From Klebsiella aerogenes (GTDB taxonomy: Bacteria > Pseudomonadota > Gammaproteobacteria > Enterobacterales > Enterobacteriaceae): DNA of 64,000 nt. Position 1 is the stretch's first letter. Each line of letters starts with the position of its first letter. Both the position numbers and the translations under genes were made by a program. The stretch spans positions 3,904,422 to 3,968,421 of the forward strand of contig CP119076.1 in NCBI GenBank assembly GCA_029027985.1, read 5' to 3'. Of the stretch, positions 42,652 to 52,543 are shown one piece after another. Below the pieces are notes generated by a model, which had not been told where the DNA came from, searched no databases, and was given only the letters and a program-made list of their open reading frames with translations.

Positions 42652-42674
42652 AGGTGACTATGGTATAGTCACCT
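42652..42674 (+). promoter_or_regulatory. Palindromic operator overlapping an extended -10 promoter of yaeP-rof
   Basis: AGGTGACTA and TAGTCACCT are perfect 9-base arms around TGGTA. The palindrome contains TGGTATAGT, an extended -10 (TG-N-TATAGT) at 42661-42669 on the plus strand, so a bound protein would occlude the promoter. It lies 75 bases before the yaeP start in the yaeQ/yaeP divergent region. No -35 of quality is seen. Confidence 0.55.
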
Positions 42675-42748
42675 TGCTAAACAGAGTTTATCTTCGTAGG
42701 CTTAAACTTGCATCCCACGGTTAAGTCAGAATGCTGACAGGAGGGCAT

Positions 42749-42997
42749 GTGGATCACTATTGTGAGTTAATACGCAAGCGGTATGCGGAAATAGCCAGCG
42801 GAGACTTAGGGTATATCCCGGATGCGCTGGGCTGCGTGTTGAAAGTATTAAATGAGGTTGCGGCGGATCAGGCCCTTTCGGAATCAGTCAGGGAGAAGGC
42901 CGCTTATGCGGCGGATCAGGCCCTTTCGGAATCAGTCAGGGAGAAGGCCGCTTATGCGGCGGCAAACTTATTGGTGAGCGATTATGTCAATGAATGA
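42749..42997 (+). CDS. yaeP: YaeP (UPF0253) with an internal 16-residue duplication
   Basis: Small uncharacterised protein upstream of and overlapping rof. I used the GTG at 42749, preceded by AGGAGGG, giving 82 residues. E. coli YaeP is 66 residues by memory; the difference is exactly one 16-residue repeat. [16 protein letters not shown] occurs twice in tandem before [11 protein letters not shown]. The DNA shows a perfect 48-base tandem duplication (see repeat entry), so the frame is preserved. The rest aligns well ([19 protein letters not shown]). Its function is unknown. Confidence 0.88.
   Translation: MDHYCELIRKRYAEIASGDLGYIPDALGCVLKVLNEVAADQALSESVREKAAYAADQALSESVREKAAYAAANLLVSDYVNE
42859..42962 (+). 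repeat. Perfect 48-bp tandem duplication inside yaeP
   Basis: Bases 42859-42914 are identical to bases 42907-42962 (period 48, 56 matching positions). The 8-mer TGCGGCGG occurs at 42859, 42907 and 42955, so it bounds each copy and is a natural slippage or recombination site. Absence of any substitution between copies suggests a recent event. Confidence 0.97.
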
Positions 42998-43244
42998 TAC
43001 TTATCAACCCATTAACTGCGATGATTATGACAACCTCGAGCTTGCCTGCCAGCACCACCTGGTTCTGGCGCTGGCCCTGAAAGATGGTGAACAGCTGCAG
43101 GCCAAAGCGAACGATCTCATCTCGCGTAAGAATGTCGAGTATCTGGTGGTGGAACTTGCTGGCCATGCCCGCGAGCTACGCCTGGATAAAATCGCCAGTT
43201 TCAGCCACCCGGAAATCGGCACCGTGGTGGTCAGCGAATCCTGA
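42984..43244 (+). CDS. rof: Rho-specific inhibitor of transcription termination Rof (YaeO)
   Basis: Small Sm-like protein that binds Rho and blocks termination. The 86 residues (or 84 from the second ATG at 42990, [20 protein letters not shown]) include [20 protein letters not shown] and end [14 protein letters not shown], like E. coli. The start lies inside the yaeP 3' end (14-base overlap), so translation is coupled to yaeP. A terminator follows immediately. Confidence 0.94.
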   Translation: MSMNDTYQPINCDDYDNLELACQHHLVLALALKDGEQLQAKANDLISRKNVEYLVVELAGHARELRLDKIASFSHPEIGTVVVSES

Positions 43245-43250
43245 AGCCAA

Positions 43251-43276
43251 TCGGGCGGCTCAGCCGCCCGTTTTCC
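43251..43276 (+). terminator. Rho-independent terminator after rof
   Basis: CGGGCGGCT and AGCCGCCCG form a strong stem at 43252-43270 followed by TTTT. It overlaps the last codons of the convergent tilS gene. Confidence 0.85.
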
Positions 43277-44561
43277 GCCACACCAGCTGTACGCTCTCAC
43301 CTTCCTGCGCTACCCCATCCTGCGTGATAAACAGCCCATCAGCCGCGGCAATCAAGGTTTCACCATAGAACAGTAACGGCGTGGTATCGCGATGCCAGGG
43401 GGCAATGGCAAGTTCCTGCCAGATTTTCTTCAGCTTACGTCCACCGCGGCGCCCAACAATATGCAGGTTGCCGCTGGCGCGAAAGCGTATTGATACCGGC
43501 TCATCCGACCGCGGCACACGCAGTGGGCCGCCCGGGAGCAGACTCAGCTCACCCAGCGATGCTGGCAAAACCAGCGGTTTTATCGGCTCGTCCCATAGGA
43601 TTTCACGCTCGACCAGGCTTGCCATAAATCTCACCCAATACAAACGCTGCTGATAGCGCCGAACGGCAAAGTCGCCTAACCGTAAACAGGGGGCGGCGTC
43701 TTCTCGCGCCAACGCCACTTCTTGCCAGATGCGTTCCGGCATGTCGCGCGAGGGCATCGGTGCTTGCTGAGCCGCCAGCCAGCGGCGTAACAACGCCGCG
43801 CGGCGCGGTGCGCTCATAGCGGTGAGCGGTTCGATCGCCAGCGTGCCGTTGTCGTCCATCAGCCTGGCTAACTCCGTCGCCAGCATTTCATCCAGCAACT
43901 GCTCTTGTTCACCGCACAGGCTGGCGCTGCGGGCGACCGCCTCGGCAAAGTGCGGCCAGCGCGCGCTCAGCTGTGGCAGCACCCGCAGACGTAAAAAGTT
44001 ACGATCGTAGGTATCGTCCTGATTGCTTTCGTCTTCGATCCACTGCAATTGATGAGCCAGCGCCCACTGATGCAACGATTCTCGGCTTTCATTGAGCAGC
44101 GGACGCAATAATTTTCCGTGAGCAAAATCGGTGCTGGCAGCCATGGCTGACAACCCGGTCGGCCCGCTGCCGCGCTTGAGCGCCAGCAGGAAGGTTTCGC
44201 ACTGATCGTCCAGATGCTGCGCCGTCACCAGCGCCTCACCAGGCAGCAGCACATCGCGGAAGGCCTGATAACGCGCATGACGCGCATGTGCTTCAATCCC
44301 CAATCCTTCGTCCGCCAGCGTCACGCGCACTACCTGCAACGGCACCCGCCACTGTTGGCAAATCTGCTGGCAGTGCTCAACCCATAGGTCAGCATTGGCG
44401 CTAAGGCCATGGTGAATGTGAATAGCGCGCAGTTGAATCGCGGGGTCACGCTGGCGCCAGCACGCCAGCCGGTGCAGCAGGACGGTAGAATCCAGGCCGC
44501 CGCTGAAGGCCAGTAAAAACTGACGGTGTGGTTGAAGCGTTGAGGCAATATCCGGCGTCAT
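43260..44561 (-). CDS. tilS: tRNA(Ile)-lysidine synthetase TilS
   Basis: Essential enzyme that converts the wobble cytidine of tRNA-Ile (CAU) to lysidine, switching the tRNA from Met to Ile identity. The 433-residue protein has the N-type PP-loop [20 protein letters not shown] (about residues 14-33), [14 protein letters not shown] and [20 protein letters not shown]. Middle and C-terminal domains follow, ending [10 protein letters not shown]. It lies downstream of yaeR, in the same orientation. Confidence 0.96.
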   Translation of the reverse strand: MTPDIASTLQPHRQFLLAFSGGLDSTVLLHRLACWRQRDPAIQLRAIHIHHGLSANADLWVEHCQQICQQWRVPLQVVRVTLADEGLGIEAHARHARYQAFRDVLLPGEALVTAQHLDDQCETFLLALKRGSGPTGLSAMAASTDFAHGKLLRPLLNESRESLHQWALAHQLQWIEDESNQDDTYDRNFLRLRVLPQLSARWPHFAEAVARSASLCGEQEQLLDEMLATELARLMDDNGTLAIEPLTAMSAPRRAALLRRWLAAQQAPMPSRDMPERIWQEVALAREDAAPCLRLGDFAVRRYQQRLYWVRFMASLVEREILWDEPIKPLVLPASLGELSLLPGGPLRVPRSDEPVSIRFRASGNLHIVGRRGGRKLKKIWQELAIAPWHRDTTPLLFYGETLIAAADGLFITQDGVAQEGESVQLVWRKTGG

Positions 44562-44629
44562 GATCGTGCACGTGCAGGCTAAGAGAGATAGCCTGGCACG
44601 TTACGCGCCCGGGCTGGCTCTGGCAAGTA

Positions 44630-45019
44630 TTACTGTTGGTAAATCTCCAGCGGCAGACCGTCGGGATCGTTGAAAAAGGTGAAGCGCTTATCGGTAAACG
44701 GATCGATGCGGATAGCTTCACAGGCCACACCGTGCGCCTGTAGATGCGCAACCGCGGCATCAATGTCATCGACGCTAAACGCCAGATGTCGCAGGCCGCA
44801 GGCTTCCGGGTGGCTTGGGCGCGCAGGTGGGAACGGGAACGAGAACAGTTCGATGACATACTCGCCGTTCAGCGCCAGATCGCCTTTCCACGAATCGCGC
44901 TCGGCGCGGTAAAACTCGCTCTGCAGCGTAAATCCGAGGATATCGCAATAGAAGGCTTTGCTCTTCGCATAATCAGTCGCAATGATGGCAATATGGTGAA
45001 CCCGTTTTAAACCCAGCAT
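44630..45019 (-). CDS. yaeR: VOC-family protein YaeR (glyoxalase I-like)
   Basis: 129-residue vicinal-oxygen-chelate protein. Metal ligands expected for the family appear in VHHIAIIATDY (His), NGEYVIELFSF (Glu) and GLRHLAFSVDDIDAAV (His), with FTFFNDPDGLPLEIYQQ at the end (Glu). It is also referred to as GloA2. I used ATG 45019 (MLGLKRVHH). Its substrate is not established. Confidence 0.9.
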   Translation of the reverse strand: MLGLKRVHHIAIIATDYAKSKAFYCDILGFTLQSEFYRAERDSWKGDLALNGEYVIELFSFPFPPARPSHPEACGLRHLAFSVDDIDAAVAHLQAHGVACEAIRIDPFTDKRFTFFNDPDGLPLEIYQQ

Positions 45020-45081
45020 GGTTGCTCTCCTCCTGTTGAAGCCCAACACGTTACTCGCGCCACCCGCCGTGGCGCAAGCCC

Positions 45082-47220
45082 CTAATTATTTTTTAAGACT
45101 CGTACCCGATACACGCCGTCTTCGTCACGCTTTGCCCCGTGGATATCGGTCTCAAAGCCAGGATAGTGACGGCCAATCGAACAGAGCATCAGCAGGAAAT
45201 CAAGCACCGCGCGGCTTTCTTCGGTGATCATCTCTCCCGGCATCAACAATGGCACGCCTGGTGGGTACGGCAGGATCATGTTTGCCGAAATACGCCCGAC
45301 CAGGTTTTCCAGTTCGATGGTTTCGACTTCGCCCTTAATCTGCTGCTGCCAGGCCTGATGCGGCGTCATTTTCATCTCTGGCAACACATCAAAAGCACGC
45401 AGCATCAATTGGGAAAGCTGATGCTGGCGGATCAGGCGATGGATCCCTTGCGCCAGATCCTGGATACGCATATTGCGGTAGAAATCAGGATCTTCGGCGT
45501 ACAGATCCGGCAGCATATTCTTCACCCGCAGATTGAGATCGTAAGCGCGCTTAAACTCGGTCAGCCCGCGCAGCAACCCCATCGCCCGGGTCTTATCAAT
45601 ACCGATGCTGAACAGGAACAGCAGATTGTACGGCCCGGTTTTTTCCACGACCACACCGCGCTCATCGAGGAATTTGGCCACCAGCGCTGCCGGGATCCCC
45701 TCTTCAGCCATATCGCCCTGTTCATCCATCCCCGGCGTGAGGATCGTGACTTTCACCGGATCGAGGAACATGTGATCGGCATCAGCATCCTTGAAGCCAT
45801 GCCACGCTTCCCCCGGCGAAACCGGCCAGCACTGCGCTTCTTCGACGTTTTCCGGCTGCCAGATGTCGAAGAACCAACTATCAGACTCTTCACGCAGACG
45901 CTGGACCTCTTTACGAAAGTGTAGCGCGCGCTCAATAGAACGTTGAATCAGGCGTTTACCGGAATTCCCGCGCAGCATCGCCGCCGCGGTTTCTATCGAG
46001 GCGACAATCGGATAGCTCGGCGAGGTAGAAGTGTGCATCATAAAGGCTTCGTTGAAGGTCTCTTCATCGTAGCTGCCTTTGATATGAATCAGCGAGGCCT
46101 GCGACAGCGCCGCCAACATTTTGTGCGTTGACTGGGTTTCGAAGATAACTTTCCCCGGCACGCGATCGCCGCTCATACCGCTTTTTCCCTGATAGATCGG
46201 GTGGAAGTGGGTATAAGGTACCCAGGCGGAATCAAAGTGAATTGACGGCACGTCGAGAGTCTGCTTAATCCAGGTCGTGTTATACAGCAACCCGTCATAG
46301 GTCGAGTTGGTGATCACCGCATGAACCGGCCACTGCGCGCCGCTGGTAGCCTCAACTTTGTACTGGATACTATCGTGGGTAAATTCACGTTTCGGGATAC
46401 CGCCGAGGATCCCCAGCGCATTGCGCGTCGGTTTCAGCCATAGCGGCACCACATCGCTCATCATCAGCAGGTGAGCCAGCGATTTATGGCAGTTACGGTC
46501 AATCAGCAACGTACTGCCAGCGGGCGCCGAATACATGCCGACAATTTTATTCGAGGTAGAGGTACCGTTAGTCACCATGTAACTCTGCTCGGCGCCGAAA
46601 GCACGGGCGATGTACTCTTCCGCCTCCAGATGCGGGCCGGAATGGTCGAGCAGCGACCCCAGTTCGGTGACGGAAATAGAAACATCGGCCTTGAGCGTAT
46701 TACCGCCGAAGAAATCATAAAACAGACAACCGACCGGGCTTTTCTGATAGGCGGACCCGCCCATATGCCCAGGGGTACAGAAGGTATATTTGCCTTCCTG
46801 CACATAGTTGAACAACGCTTTGGTAAACGGCGGCGTGATGTTATCCAGGTACTCATCGGTGTACTGACGAATGCGCGTAGCGATATCCTCCGCCAGCCCT
46901 AATGCATATTCGAAGAACCAGAGCGCCATACGCAGGTCCTGACTGCTAACATCCATCGTCGAGTGCGTATTAATAAAGGCATATAGCGGCAGATATTCAT
47001 TCAGGCGATTGATATCACTGCATAAATCAACGCTGTATTCGTCCCAGTCGAAGATGACCCCACAGATGCGTGGGTTGTGCTCAATAAACTGCAGCAGGTC
47101 GGCGCTGTTCTGCGGCCAGATAGTCTGGAATCCTTGCTTCTGCAGAGCGATTTCCAGCTCTTTGATCGGTTCGTCTTTATGATAGACGCCGTGGGGCCCC
47201 ATGATGGCGATGATATTCAC
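45082..47220 (-). CDS. ldcC: Constitutive lysine decarboxylase LdcC
   Basis: PLP-dependent Orn/Lys/Arg decarboxylase of 712 residues making cadaverine. An N-terminal wing domain (about 1-130, MNIIAIMGPHGVYHKDEPIK) precedes the PLP core. The Schiff-base lysine is in FETQSTHKMLAALSQASL (about 355-372), with YMVTNGTSTSNKIVGMYSAP and IHFDSAWVPYTHFHP contributing to the cofactor site. The context (between accA and yaeR) identifies LdcC rather than the acid-inducible CadA, which normally sits with cadB. GGAGGAAAG precedes the ATG. Confidence 0.95.
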   Translation of the reverse strand: MNIIAIMGPHGVYHKDEPIKELEIALQKQGFQTIWPQNSADLLQFIEHNPRICGVIFDWDEYSVDLCSDINRLNEYLPLYAFINTHSTMDVSSQDLRMALWFFEYALGLAEDIATRIRQYTDEYLDNITPPFTKALFNYVQEGKYTFCTPGHMGGSAYQKSPVGCLFYDFFGGNTLKADVSISVTELGSLLDHSGPHLEAEEYIARAFGAEQSYMVTNGTSTSNKIVGMYSAPAGSTLLIDRNCHKSLAHLLMMSDVVPLWLKPTRNALGILGGIPKREFTHDSIQYKVEATSGAQWPVHAVITNSTYDGLLYNTTWIKQTLDVPSIHFDSAWVPYTHFHPIYQGKSGMSGDRVPGKVIFETQSTHKMLAALSQASLIHIKGSYDEETFNEAFMMHTSTSPSYPIVASIETAAAMLRGNSGKRLIQRSIERALHFRKEVQRLREESDSWFFDIWQPENVEEAQCWPVSPGEAWHGFKDADADHMFLDPVKVTILTPGMDEQGDMAEEGIPAALVAKFLDERGVVVEKTGPYNLLFLFSIGIDKTRAMGLLRGLTEFKRAYDLNLRVKNMLPDLYAEDPDFYRNMRIQDLAQGIHRLIRQHQLSQLMLRAFDVLPEMKMTPHQAWQQQIKGEVETIELENLVGRISANMILPYPPGVPLLMPGEMITEESRAVLDFLLMLCSIGRHYPGFETDIHGAKRDEDGVYRVRVLKNN

Positions 47221-47263
47221 GCTTTCCTCCTGGATTTACCTAAGGTAAGCATAATATCAATCG

Positions 47264-47284
47264 CGCCAGTGCTTAGCACTGGCG
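47264..47284. repeat. 21-bp perfect palindrome upstream of ldcC
   Basis: CGCCAGTGCT and AGCACTGGCG flank a single T, 43 bases before the ldcC start in the 250-base accA-ldcC gap. There is no T-run, so it looks more like an operator or 5'-leader hairpin than a terminator. Confidence 0.6.
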
Positions 47285-47418
47285 GATTTATCTGAGGCCT
47301 ACATCATGGAAAGCAAGATTGCAGCACCTTCCACACCTCTCCCCTACTCAGGCGTTGTCCCCAGTGGGAAGCGCAGTGTTACGGGAGAAAGCATCATCTT
47401 GCCTCAACGGCAAAATGA

Positions 47419-47448
47419 TAAAAAAGGGCCGGAAATCCGGCCCTTTAG
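47419..47448 (-). terminator. Rho-independent terminator after accA
   Basis: On the minus strand, AAAGGGCCGGA and TCCGGCCCTTTTTTA pair around a TT loop with a T-run. It lies 23 bases beyond the accA stop, separating accA from ldcC. Confidence 0.88.
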
Positions 47449-47470
47449 CGTGTGTTGATAAACTGAGTTA

Positions 47471-48430
47471 TCAGGCGTAACCGTAACTCATCAGACGCTG
47501 ATAGCGGCGATTACGCAGCTCTTCTTCGCTGAGGGGATCAAGGTCAGCCAGATCGGCCAACAGCTGCGCCTTCAGGGACGCCGCCATCACTTCCGGGTTG
47601 CGATGGGCGCCGCCCAACGGTTCTGGAATGATGGAGTCAATCAGCTTCAGCTCTTTCAGGCGCGGCGCGACGATGCCCATCGCTTCCGCCGCTAACGGCG
47701 CTTTATCCGCGCTTTTCCACAGAATGGAAGCGCAGCCTTCCGGTGAAATCACCGAATAGGTACTGTATTGCAGCATGTTGACCTTGTCGCCAACGCCAAT
47801 CGCCAGCGCGCCGCCGGAGCCACCTTCGCCGATCACGGTGCAGATGACCGGAACGCTCAGACGCGACATTTCACGCAGGTTGCGGGCAATCGCTTCTGAC
47901 TGGCCGCGCTCTTCCGCGCCCACGCCCGGATAAGCGCCCGGGGTGTCGATGAAGGTAATGATCGGCATTTTAAAACGCTCAGCCATTTCCATCAGGCGCA
48001 GCGCTTTGCGATAACCTTCCGGCGCCGGCATACCAAAGTTGCGACGGATCTTCTCTTTGGTTTCGCGACCTTTCTGGTGGCCGATGATCATCACCGGACG
48101 ACCATCAAGACGCGCAATACCGCCGACAATAGCTTTATCGTCAGCGTAGGCGCGATCGCCTGCCAGTTCGTCAAACTCGTCGAAAGCCAGGCGAACATAA
48201 TCCAGGGTATAGGGACGACGCGGATGGCGTGCCAGCTGGGCTACCTGCCATGCGCCAAGATCGGCGAAGATTTTGCGCGTCAGTTCTACGCTTTTTTCGC
48301 GCAGACGATGCACTTCTTCGTCGATGTTAATATCCAGTTTCTCATCCTGACGGCTTACCGCAGTCAGGGAATCGATTTTCGCTTCCAGCTCTGCTATAGG
48401 CTGTTCAAAATCTAGGAAATTCAGACTCAT
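47471..48430 (-). CDS. accA: Acetyl-CoA carboxylase carboxyltransferase subunit alpha
   Basis: Alpha half of the carboxyltransferase that makes malonyl-CoA for fatty-acid synthesis, partner of AccD. The 319 residues have an N-terminal helical segment followed by the crotonase-fold core: [55 protein letters not shown] and [16 protein letters not shown]. It is 12 bases after dnaE, so it probably shares the long envelope/replication operon; its own terminator follows. Confidence 0.97.
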   Translation of the reverse strand: MSLNFLDFEQPIAELEAKIDSLTAVSRQDEKLDINIDEEVHRLREKSVELTRKIFADLGAWQVAQLARHPRRPYTLDYVRLAFDEFDELAGDRAYADDKAIVGGIARLDGRPVMIIGHQKGRETKEKIRRNFGMPAPEGYRKALRLMEMAERFKMPIITFIDTPGAYPGVGAEERGQSEAIARNLREMSRLSVPVICTVIGEGGSGGALAIGVGDKVNMLQYSTYSVISPEGCASILWKSADKAPLAAEAMGIVAPRLKELKLIDSIIPEPLGGAHRNPEVMAASLKAQLLADLADLDPLSEEELRNRRYQRLMSYGYA

Positions 48431-48442
48431 AGTATTCCTGTA

Positions 48443-51400
48443 TTAGTCAAACTCCAGTTCCACCTGCTCCGAGCCGATAAGGCCACGCAGATCGTTAAGT
48501 AAACGATCGCTCGGAGAGACGCGCCATGTTGCGCCAAAACGCAACCGCGCGCGCGCATCCGCCCTCTGATAATAGAGGTGTACTGGAATGGTTCCCGAAC
48601 GGTGGGGTTCCAGAGACTGACGGAGTCGGTTTAAAAGCTGGTCATCAATTTGCCTGTCCGTCAGCGAGATAGCAAGCCCGCGAGCATATTTTTCCCGGGC
48701 TTCGTCAATATCCATCACTTCACGGGCGGTCATTTTAAGACCCCCGCTGAAGTCATCAAAGCTGACCTGTCCGCTGACGATAAGTATGCGGTCTTTTTCC
48801 AGCAACTGCTGATATTTATCCAGCGCGTCGGTGAATAACATCACCTCCAGACGCCCGGAACGGTCATCCAGGGTACAGATGCCGATACGATTGCCGCGCT
48901 TGGTGACCATTACCCGCGCAGCAATAACCAGCCCCGCCGCCGTGGTCACTTTACCACGATCGGTCGGATGCATGTCTTTGAGTCTCACGCCGCCTACATA
49001 GCGTTCGATCTCTTTTAGATACTGGTTAATCGGGTGGCCGGTCAGGTACAGCCCCAACGTTTCCCTTTCACCATCCAGCACCACCTGCTCAGGCCACGGC
49101 TGGCAGCTGGCGTAGGATTGTTCGATTTGTTCCGGCTCTTCCGCCAGCACGCCGAACATATCCGCCTGGCCGATGGCTTCGGCTTTGGCGTGCTGATCGG
49201 CAGCTTTCAGCGCATCGTTCAACGAGTTCATCAACGCCGCGCGATGCGGGCCGAGGCGGTCGAACGCCCCGGACATAATCAGTTTTTCCAGTACCCGGCG
49301 GTTAAGCTTTTTAATATCGGTGCGGGCGCACAGGTCAAACAGTTCGCGGAAGTAACCGCCATTGTTGCGCGCTTCAATGATCGCTTCAATCGGCCCCTCG
49401 CCAACGCCCTTAATGGCGCCGATACCATACACTATCTCACCGTCATCGTTGACGTGGAAATGGTATAGACCGGAGTTAATATCCGGCGGCAGGATCTTAA
49501 GCCCCATGCGCCAGCATTCATCCACCAGGCCGACCACCTTCTCGGTGTTGTCCATATCCGCGGTCATCACCGCCGCCATAAACTCGGCAGGATAGTGCGC
49601 CTTCAGCCACAGCGTCTGATAGGAGACCAGCGCATAGGCGGCGGAGTGTGATTTGTTAAATCCGTACCCGGCGAATTTCTCCACCAGGTCAAAGATTTTC
49701 ATCGCCAGTTCGCCGTCAACACCACGTTTTTTCGCCCCTTCTTCGAAGGTGCCGCGCTGCTTGGCCATCTCTTCCGGCTTTTTCTTACCCATCGCGCGAC
49801 GCAGCATATCCGCGCCGCCGAGGGTGTAGCCGGAAAGCTCCTGGGCTATCTGCATCACCTGTTCCTGATACAGGATAATGCCGTAAGTCGGCTCCAGTAC
49901 TGGTTTCAGACACTCGTGCTGCCACTGCACGTCCGGGTAGGAAATCTCTTCACGGCCGTGTTTACGGTCGATAAAGTTATCTACCATCCCCGACTGTAGC
50001 GGACCCGGACGGAACAGCGCCACCAGTGCGATCATATCTTCGAAGCAGTCAGGCTGCAGACGCTTAATCAGATCTTTCATGCCGCGCGATTCAAGCTGGA
50101 AGACCGCGGTGGTTTCCGAGCGCTGTAGCATGTCGAAGCTTTTCTTGTCATCCAGCGGGATGGCGGCGATATCCAGCGGTTCTTCGCCATTTTTCGCCCG
50201 GCGCTTGTTGATCATCTCCAGCGCCCAGTTAATGATGGTCAACGTACGCAGGCCAAGGAAGTCGAACTTCACCAGCCCGGCGTATTCTACGTCGTTCTTA
50301 TCAAACTGGGTCACCGGATGCAGCCCCTGCTCATCGCAGTACAACGGGGCAAAGTCGGTGATTTTGGTCGGGGCGATAACGACGCCGCCCGCGTGCTTAC
50401 CGGCGTTACGCGTTACGCCTTCAAGCTTACGCGCCATGTCGATCAGCGCTTTAACTTCTTCGTCCGCTTCGTAGATTTCCGGCAGCTGCGGTTCTGCTTC
50501 AAACGCCTTTGCCAGCGTCATCCCCGGATCCGGTGGCACCAACTTGGAGATTCGGTCAACAAAGCCGTACGGATGGCCCAGTACGCGGCCAACATCGCGA
50601 ATAACCGCTTTCGCCGCCATGGTGCCGAAGGTGATGATCTGCGATACCGCATCGCGGCCGTACATATCCGCCACGTGCTCGATAACCTGGTCGCGTTTCT
50701 CCATACAGAAGTCGACGTCGAAATCGGGCATCGAGACACGTTCCGGGTTGAGGAAGCGTTCGAACAGCAGGTCGAATTCCAGCGGGTCGAGGTCGGTAAT
50801 TTTCAGCGCATAGGCGACTAACGAGCCGGCGCCGGAACCACGACCCGGCCCTACCGGCACGCCGTTATCCTTCGACCACTGGATAAATTCCATTACGATC
50901 AGGAAGTAGCCCGGGAAGCCCATCTGGTTGATAACCTTCAACTCGATATCCAGACGTTCGTCGTATTCCGGACGGCGCTTCACACGCTCCTCTGGATCCG
51001 GGAACAGGAATTCGAGACGCTCTTCCAGGCCTTCTTTCGATTTCATGACCAGGAAGTCTTCCGTGGTCATATCGCCGGTCGGGAACTGCGGCAGGAAGTA
51101 TTCGCCGAGGCGTACGGTCACGTTGCAGCGTTTGGCGATTTCGACAGTGTTTTCCAGCGCTTCCGGGATATCGGCGAACAGCTCGCACATCTCCTCTTCG
51201 CTACGCATATATTGCTGCGGAGAGTAGTTGCGCGGACGCTTAGGATCGTCAAGGGTGAAGCCATCGTGGATAGCGACGCGGATTTCATGGGCGTCGAAGT
51301 CGCCGGTTTCCAGGAAACGCACATCGTTAGTCGCGACCACCGGCAAACCGCGCGCTTCCGCCAGCTGCACGGCGGCGTGAAGGTAGCTTTCTTCGTCCTG

Positions 51401-51925
51401 GCGACCGGTGCGGATTAGCTCCAGATAGTAGCGATCCGGGAAATGCTCTTCATAAAAATCAAGGCACTGATCCAGCAACGCCGTATTTCCGCGCAGCAAG
51501 CTACGGCCCACGTCGCCCATACGCCCGCCGGAGAGCAAAATTAGCCCTTCTTTTAATTCAACCAACCAGTCGCGGTCGATAATCGGGCCTGCTGCGCCGT
51601 AGCCGCGCTGGTAAGCTTTTGAAATAAGCAGCGTCAGATTCTGATAGCCAACATTGTTAGCAGCCAGTACCGTTAACTGGCTCAGTTCATCGCCAAACAG
51701 CTCGCTCTGAACATGAAAGTCGGCGCCGACAATGGGTTTAATCCCGGCACCATGGCCCGTTCCGTAGAACTTAACCAGACCACAAAGGTTGGTAAAATCG
51801 GTGATCGCCAGCGCAGGCATGCCCAAAGCGGCCGCCTTTTTCACCAGCGGCCCGGTTTTCGCCAGCCCATCGATCATGGAATAGTCGCTGTGCACCCGTA
51901 GGTGTACGAAACGTGGTTCAGACAT
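48443..51925 (-). CDS. dnaE: DNA polymerase III alpha subunit
   Basis: Catalytic subunit of the replicase, 1,160 residues as in E. coli. An N-terminal PHP domain begins [15 protein letters not shown]. The C-family palm carries the catalytic aspartates in [18 protein letters not shown] (about residues 398-415). The [20 protein letters not shown] segment, the helix-hairpin-helix and the OB-fold lie further on. The clamp-binding element is QADMFG near residue 920. The proofreading partner DnaQ is encoded in the same window. Confidence 0.97.
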   Translation of the reverse strand: MSEPRFVHLRVHSDYSMIDGLAKTGPLVKKAAALGMPALAITDFTNLCGLVKFYGTGHGAGIKPIVGADFHVQSELFGDELSQLTVLAANNVGYQNLTLLISKAYQRGYGAAGPIIDRDWLVELKEGLILLSGGRMGDVGRSLLRGNTALLDQCLDFYEEHFPDRYYLELIRTGRQDEESYLHAAVQLAEARGLPVVATNDVRFLETGDFDAHEIRVAIHDGFTLDDPKRPRNYSPQQYMRSEEEMCELFADIPEALENTVEIAKRCNVTVRLGEYFLPQFPTGDMTTEDFLVMKSKEGLEERLEFLFPDPEERVKRRPEYDERLDIELKVINQMGFPGYFLIVMEFIQWSKDNGVPVGPGRGSGAGSLVAYALKITDLDPLEFDLLFERFLNPERVSMPDFDVDFCMEKRDQVIEHVADMYGRDAVSQIITFGTMAAKAVIRDVGRVLGHPYGFVDRISKLVPPDPGMTLAKAFEAEPQLPEIYEADEEVKALIDMARKLEGVTRNAGKHAGGVVIAPTKITDFAPLYCDEQGLHPVTQFDKNDVEYAGLVKFDFLGLRTLTIINWALEMINKRRAKNGEEPLDIAAIPLDDKKSFDMLQRSETTAVFQLESRGMKDLIKRLQPDCFEDMIALVALFRPGPLQSGMVDNFIDRKHGREEISYPDVQWQHECLKPVLEPTYGIILYQEQVMQIAQELSGYTLGGADMLRRAMGKKKPEEMAKQRGTFEEGAKKRGVDGELAMKIFDLVEKFAGYGFNKSHSAAYALVSYQTLWLKAHYPAEFMAAVMTADMDNTEKVVGLVDECWRMGLKILPPDINSGLYHFHVNDDGEIVYGIGAIKGVGEGPIEAIIEARNNGGYFRELFDLCARTDIKKLNRRVLEKLIMSGAFDRLGPHRAALMNSLNDALKAADQHAKAEAIGQADMFGVLAEEPEQIEQSYASCQPWPEQVVLDGERETLGLYLTGHPINQYLKEIERYVGGVRLKDMHPTDRGKVTTAAGLVIAARVMVTKRGNRIGICTLDDRSGRLEVMLFTDALDKYQQLLEKDRILIVSGQVSFDDFSGGLKMTAREVMDIDEAREKYARGLAISLTDRQIDDQLLNRLRQSLEPHRSGTIPVHLYYQRADARARLRFGATWRVSPSDRLLNDLRGLIGSEQVELEFD

Positions 51926-51943
51926 CTTTAGAATCCCAGTGAC

Positions 51944-52543
51944 TTAGTTGGACGCCAGGCCCAGTGCGCGTTTCACCGGGCCAAAACTGCGCCGGTGGTG
52001 CTCTGTTGCGCCGTGTTCCTGCAGCTTTTGCAGGTGTACAGCGGTAGGATAGCCTTTGTGCTGGGCAAACCCATATTGCGGAAATGCGAGGTCCAGCGTG
52101 GTCATTTCGGCGTCACGAGTGACTTTAGCCAGAATAGACGCTGCGCTGATTTCCGCCACCCGGCTATCGCCTTTCACTACGGCCTGCGATGGCATCGGTA
52201 GCGACGGACAGCGGTTGCCGTCGATCAGCACAAACTCAGGGATAATGCTCAAGCCGGCGACAGCGCGCTGCATCGCCAGCATAGTGGCATGCAGAATATT
52301 CAGCTCGTCAATTTCATGCGGCTCGGCGCGCCCCAGACTCCAGCATAACGCTTTGTCTGTGATTTCATCGAACAACGCCAGGCGGCGCTTTTCGCTTAAT
52401 TTTTTTGAGTCGTTCAGGCCAATGATGGGCTTCATTGGGTCAAGGATCACCGCAGCGGTGACCACCGCGCCAACCAGCGGCCCGCGGCCAACTTCATCGA
52501 CGCCAGCGACCAGATGAGTATGTGGATAAACGAACTCCATCAT
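51944..52543 (-). CDS. rnhB: Ribonuclease HII
   Basis: 199-residue type 2 RNase H that removes single ribonucleotides from DNA. Catalytic residues are in [20 protein letters not shown] (Asp-Glu), [12 protein letters not shown] (Asp) and [12 protein letters not shown] (Asp). The GRG motif is conserved, and [20 protein letters not shown] is at the C terminus. It begins within the lpxB stop (4-base overlap) and precedes dnaE by 18 bases. Confidence 0.97.
   Translation of the reverse strand: MMEFVYPHTHLVAGVDEVGRGPLVGAVVTAAVILDPMKPIIGLNDSKKLSEKRRLALFDEITDKALCWSLGRAEPHEIDELNILHATMLAMQRAVAGLSIIPEFVLIDGNRCPSLPMPSQAVVKGDSRVAEISAASILAKVTRDAEMTTLDLAFPQYGFAQHKGYPTAVHLQKLQEHGATEHHRRSFGPVKRALGLASN

Noticed and set aside
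42859-42962. Tandem repeat considered as a CRISPR or VNTR array
   Set aside because: Only two copies, with no spacers and full in-frame coding in yaeP, so it is a coding duplication and not an array.
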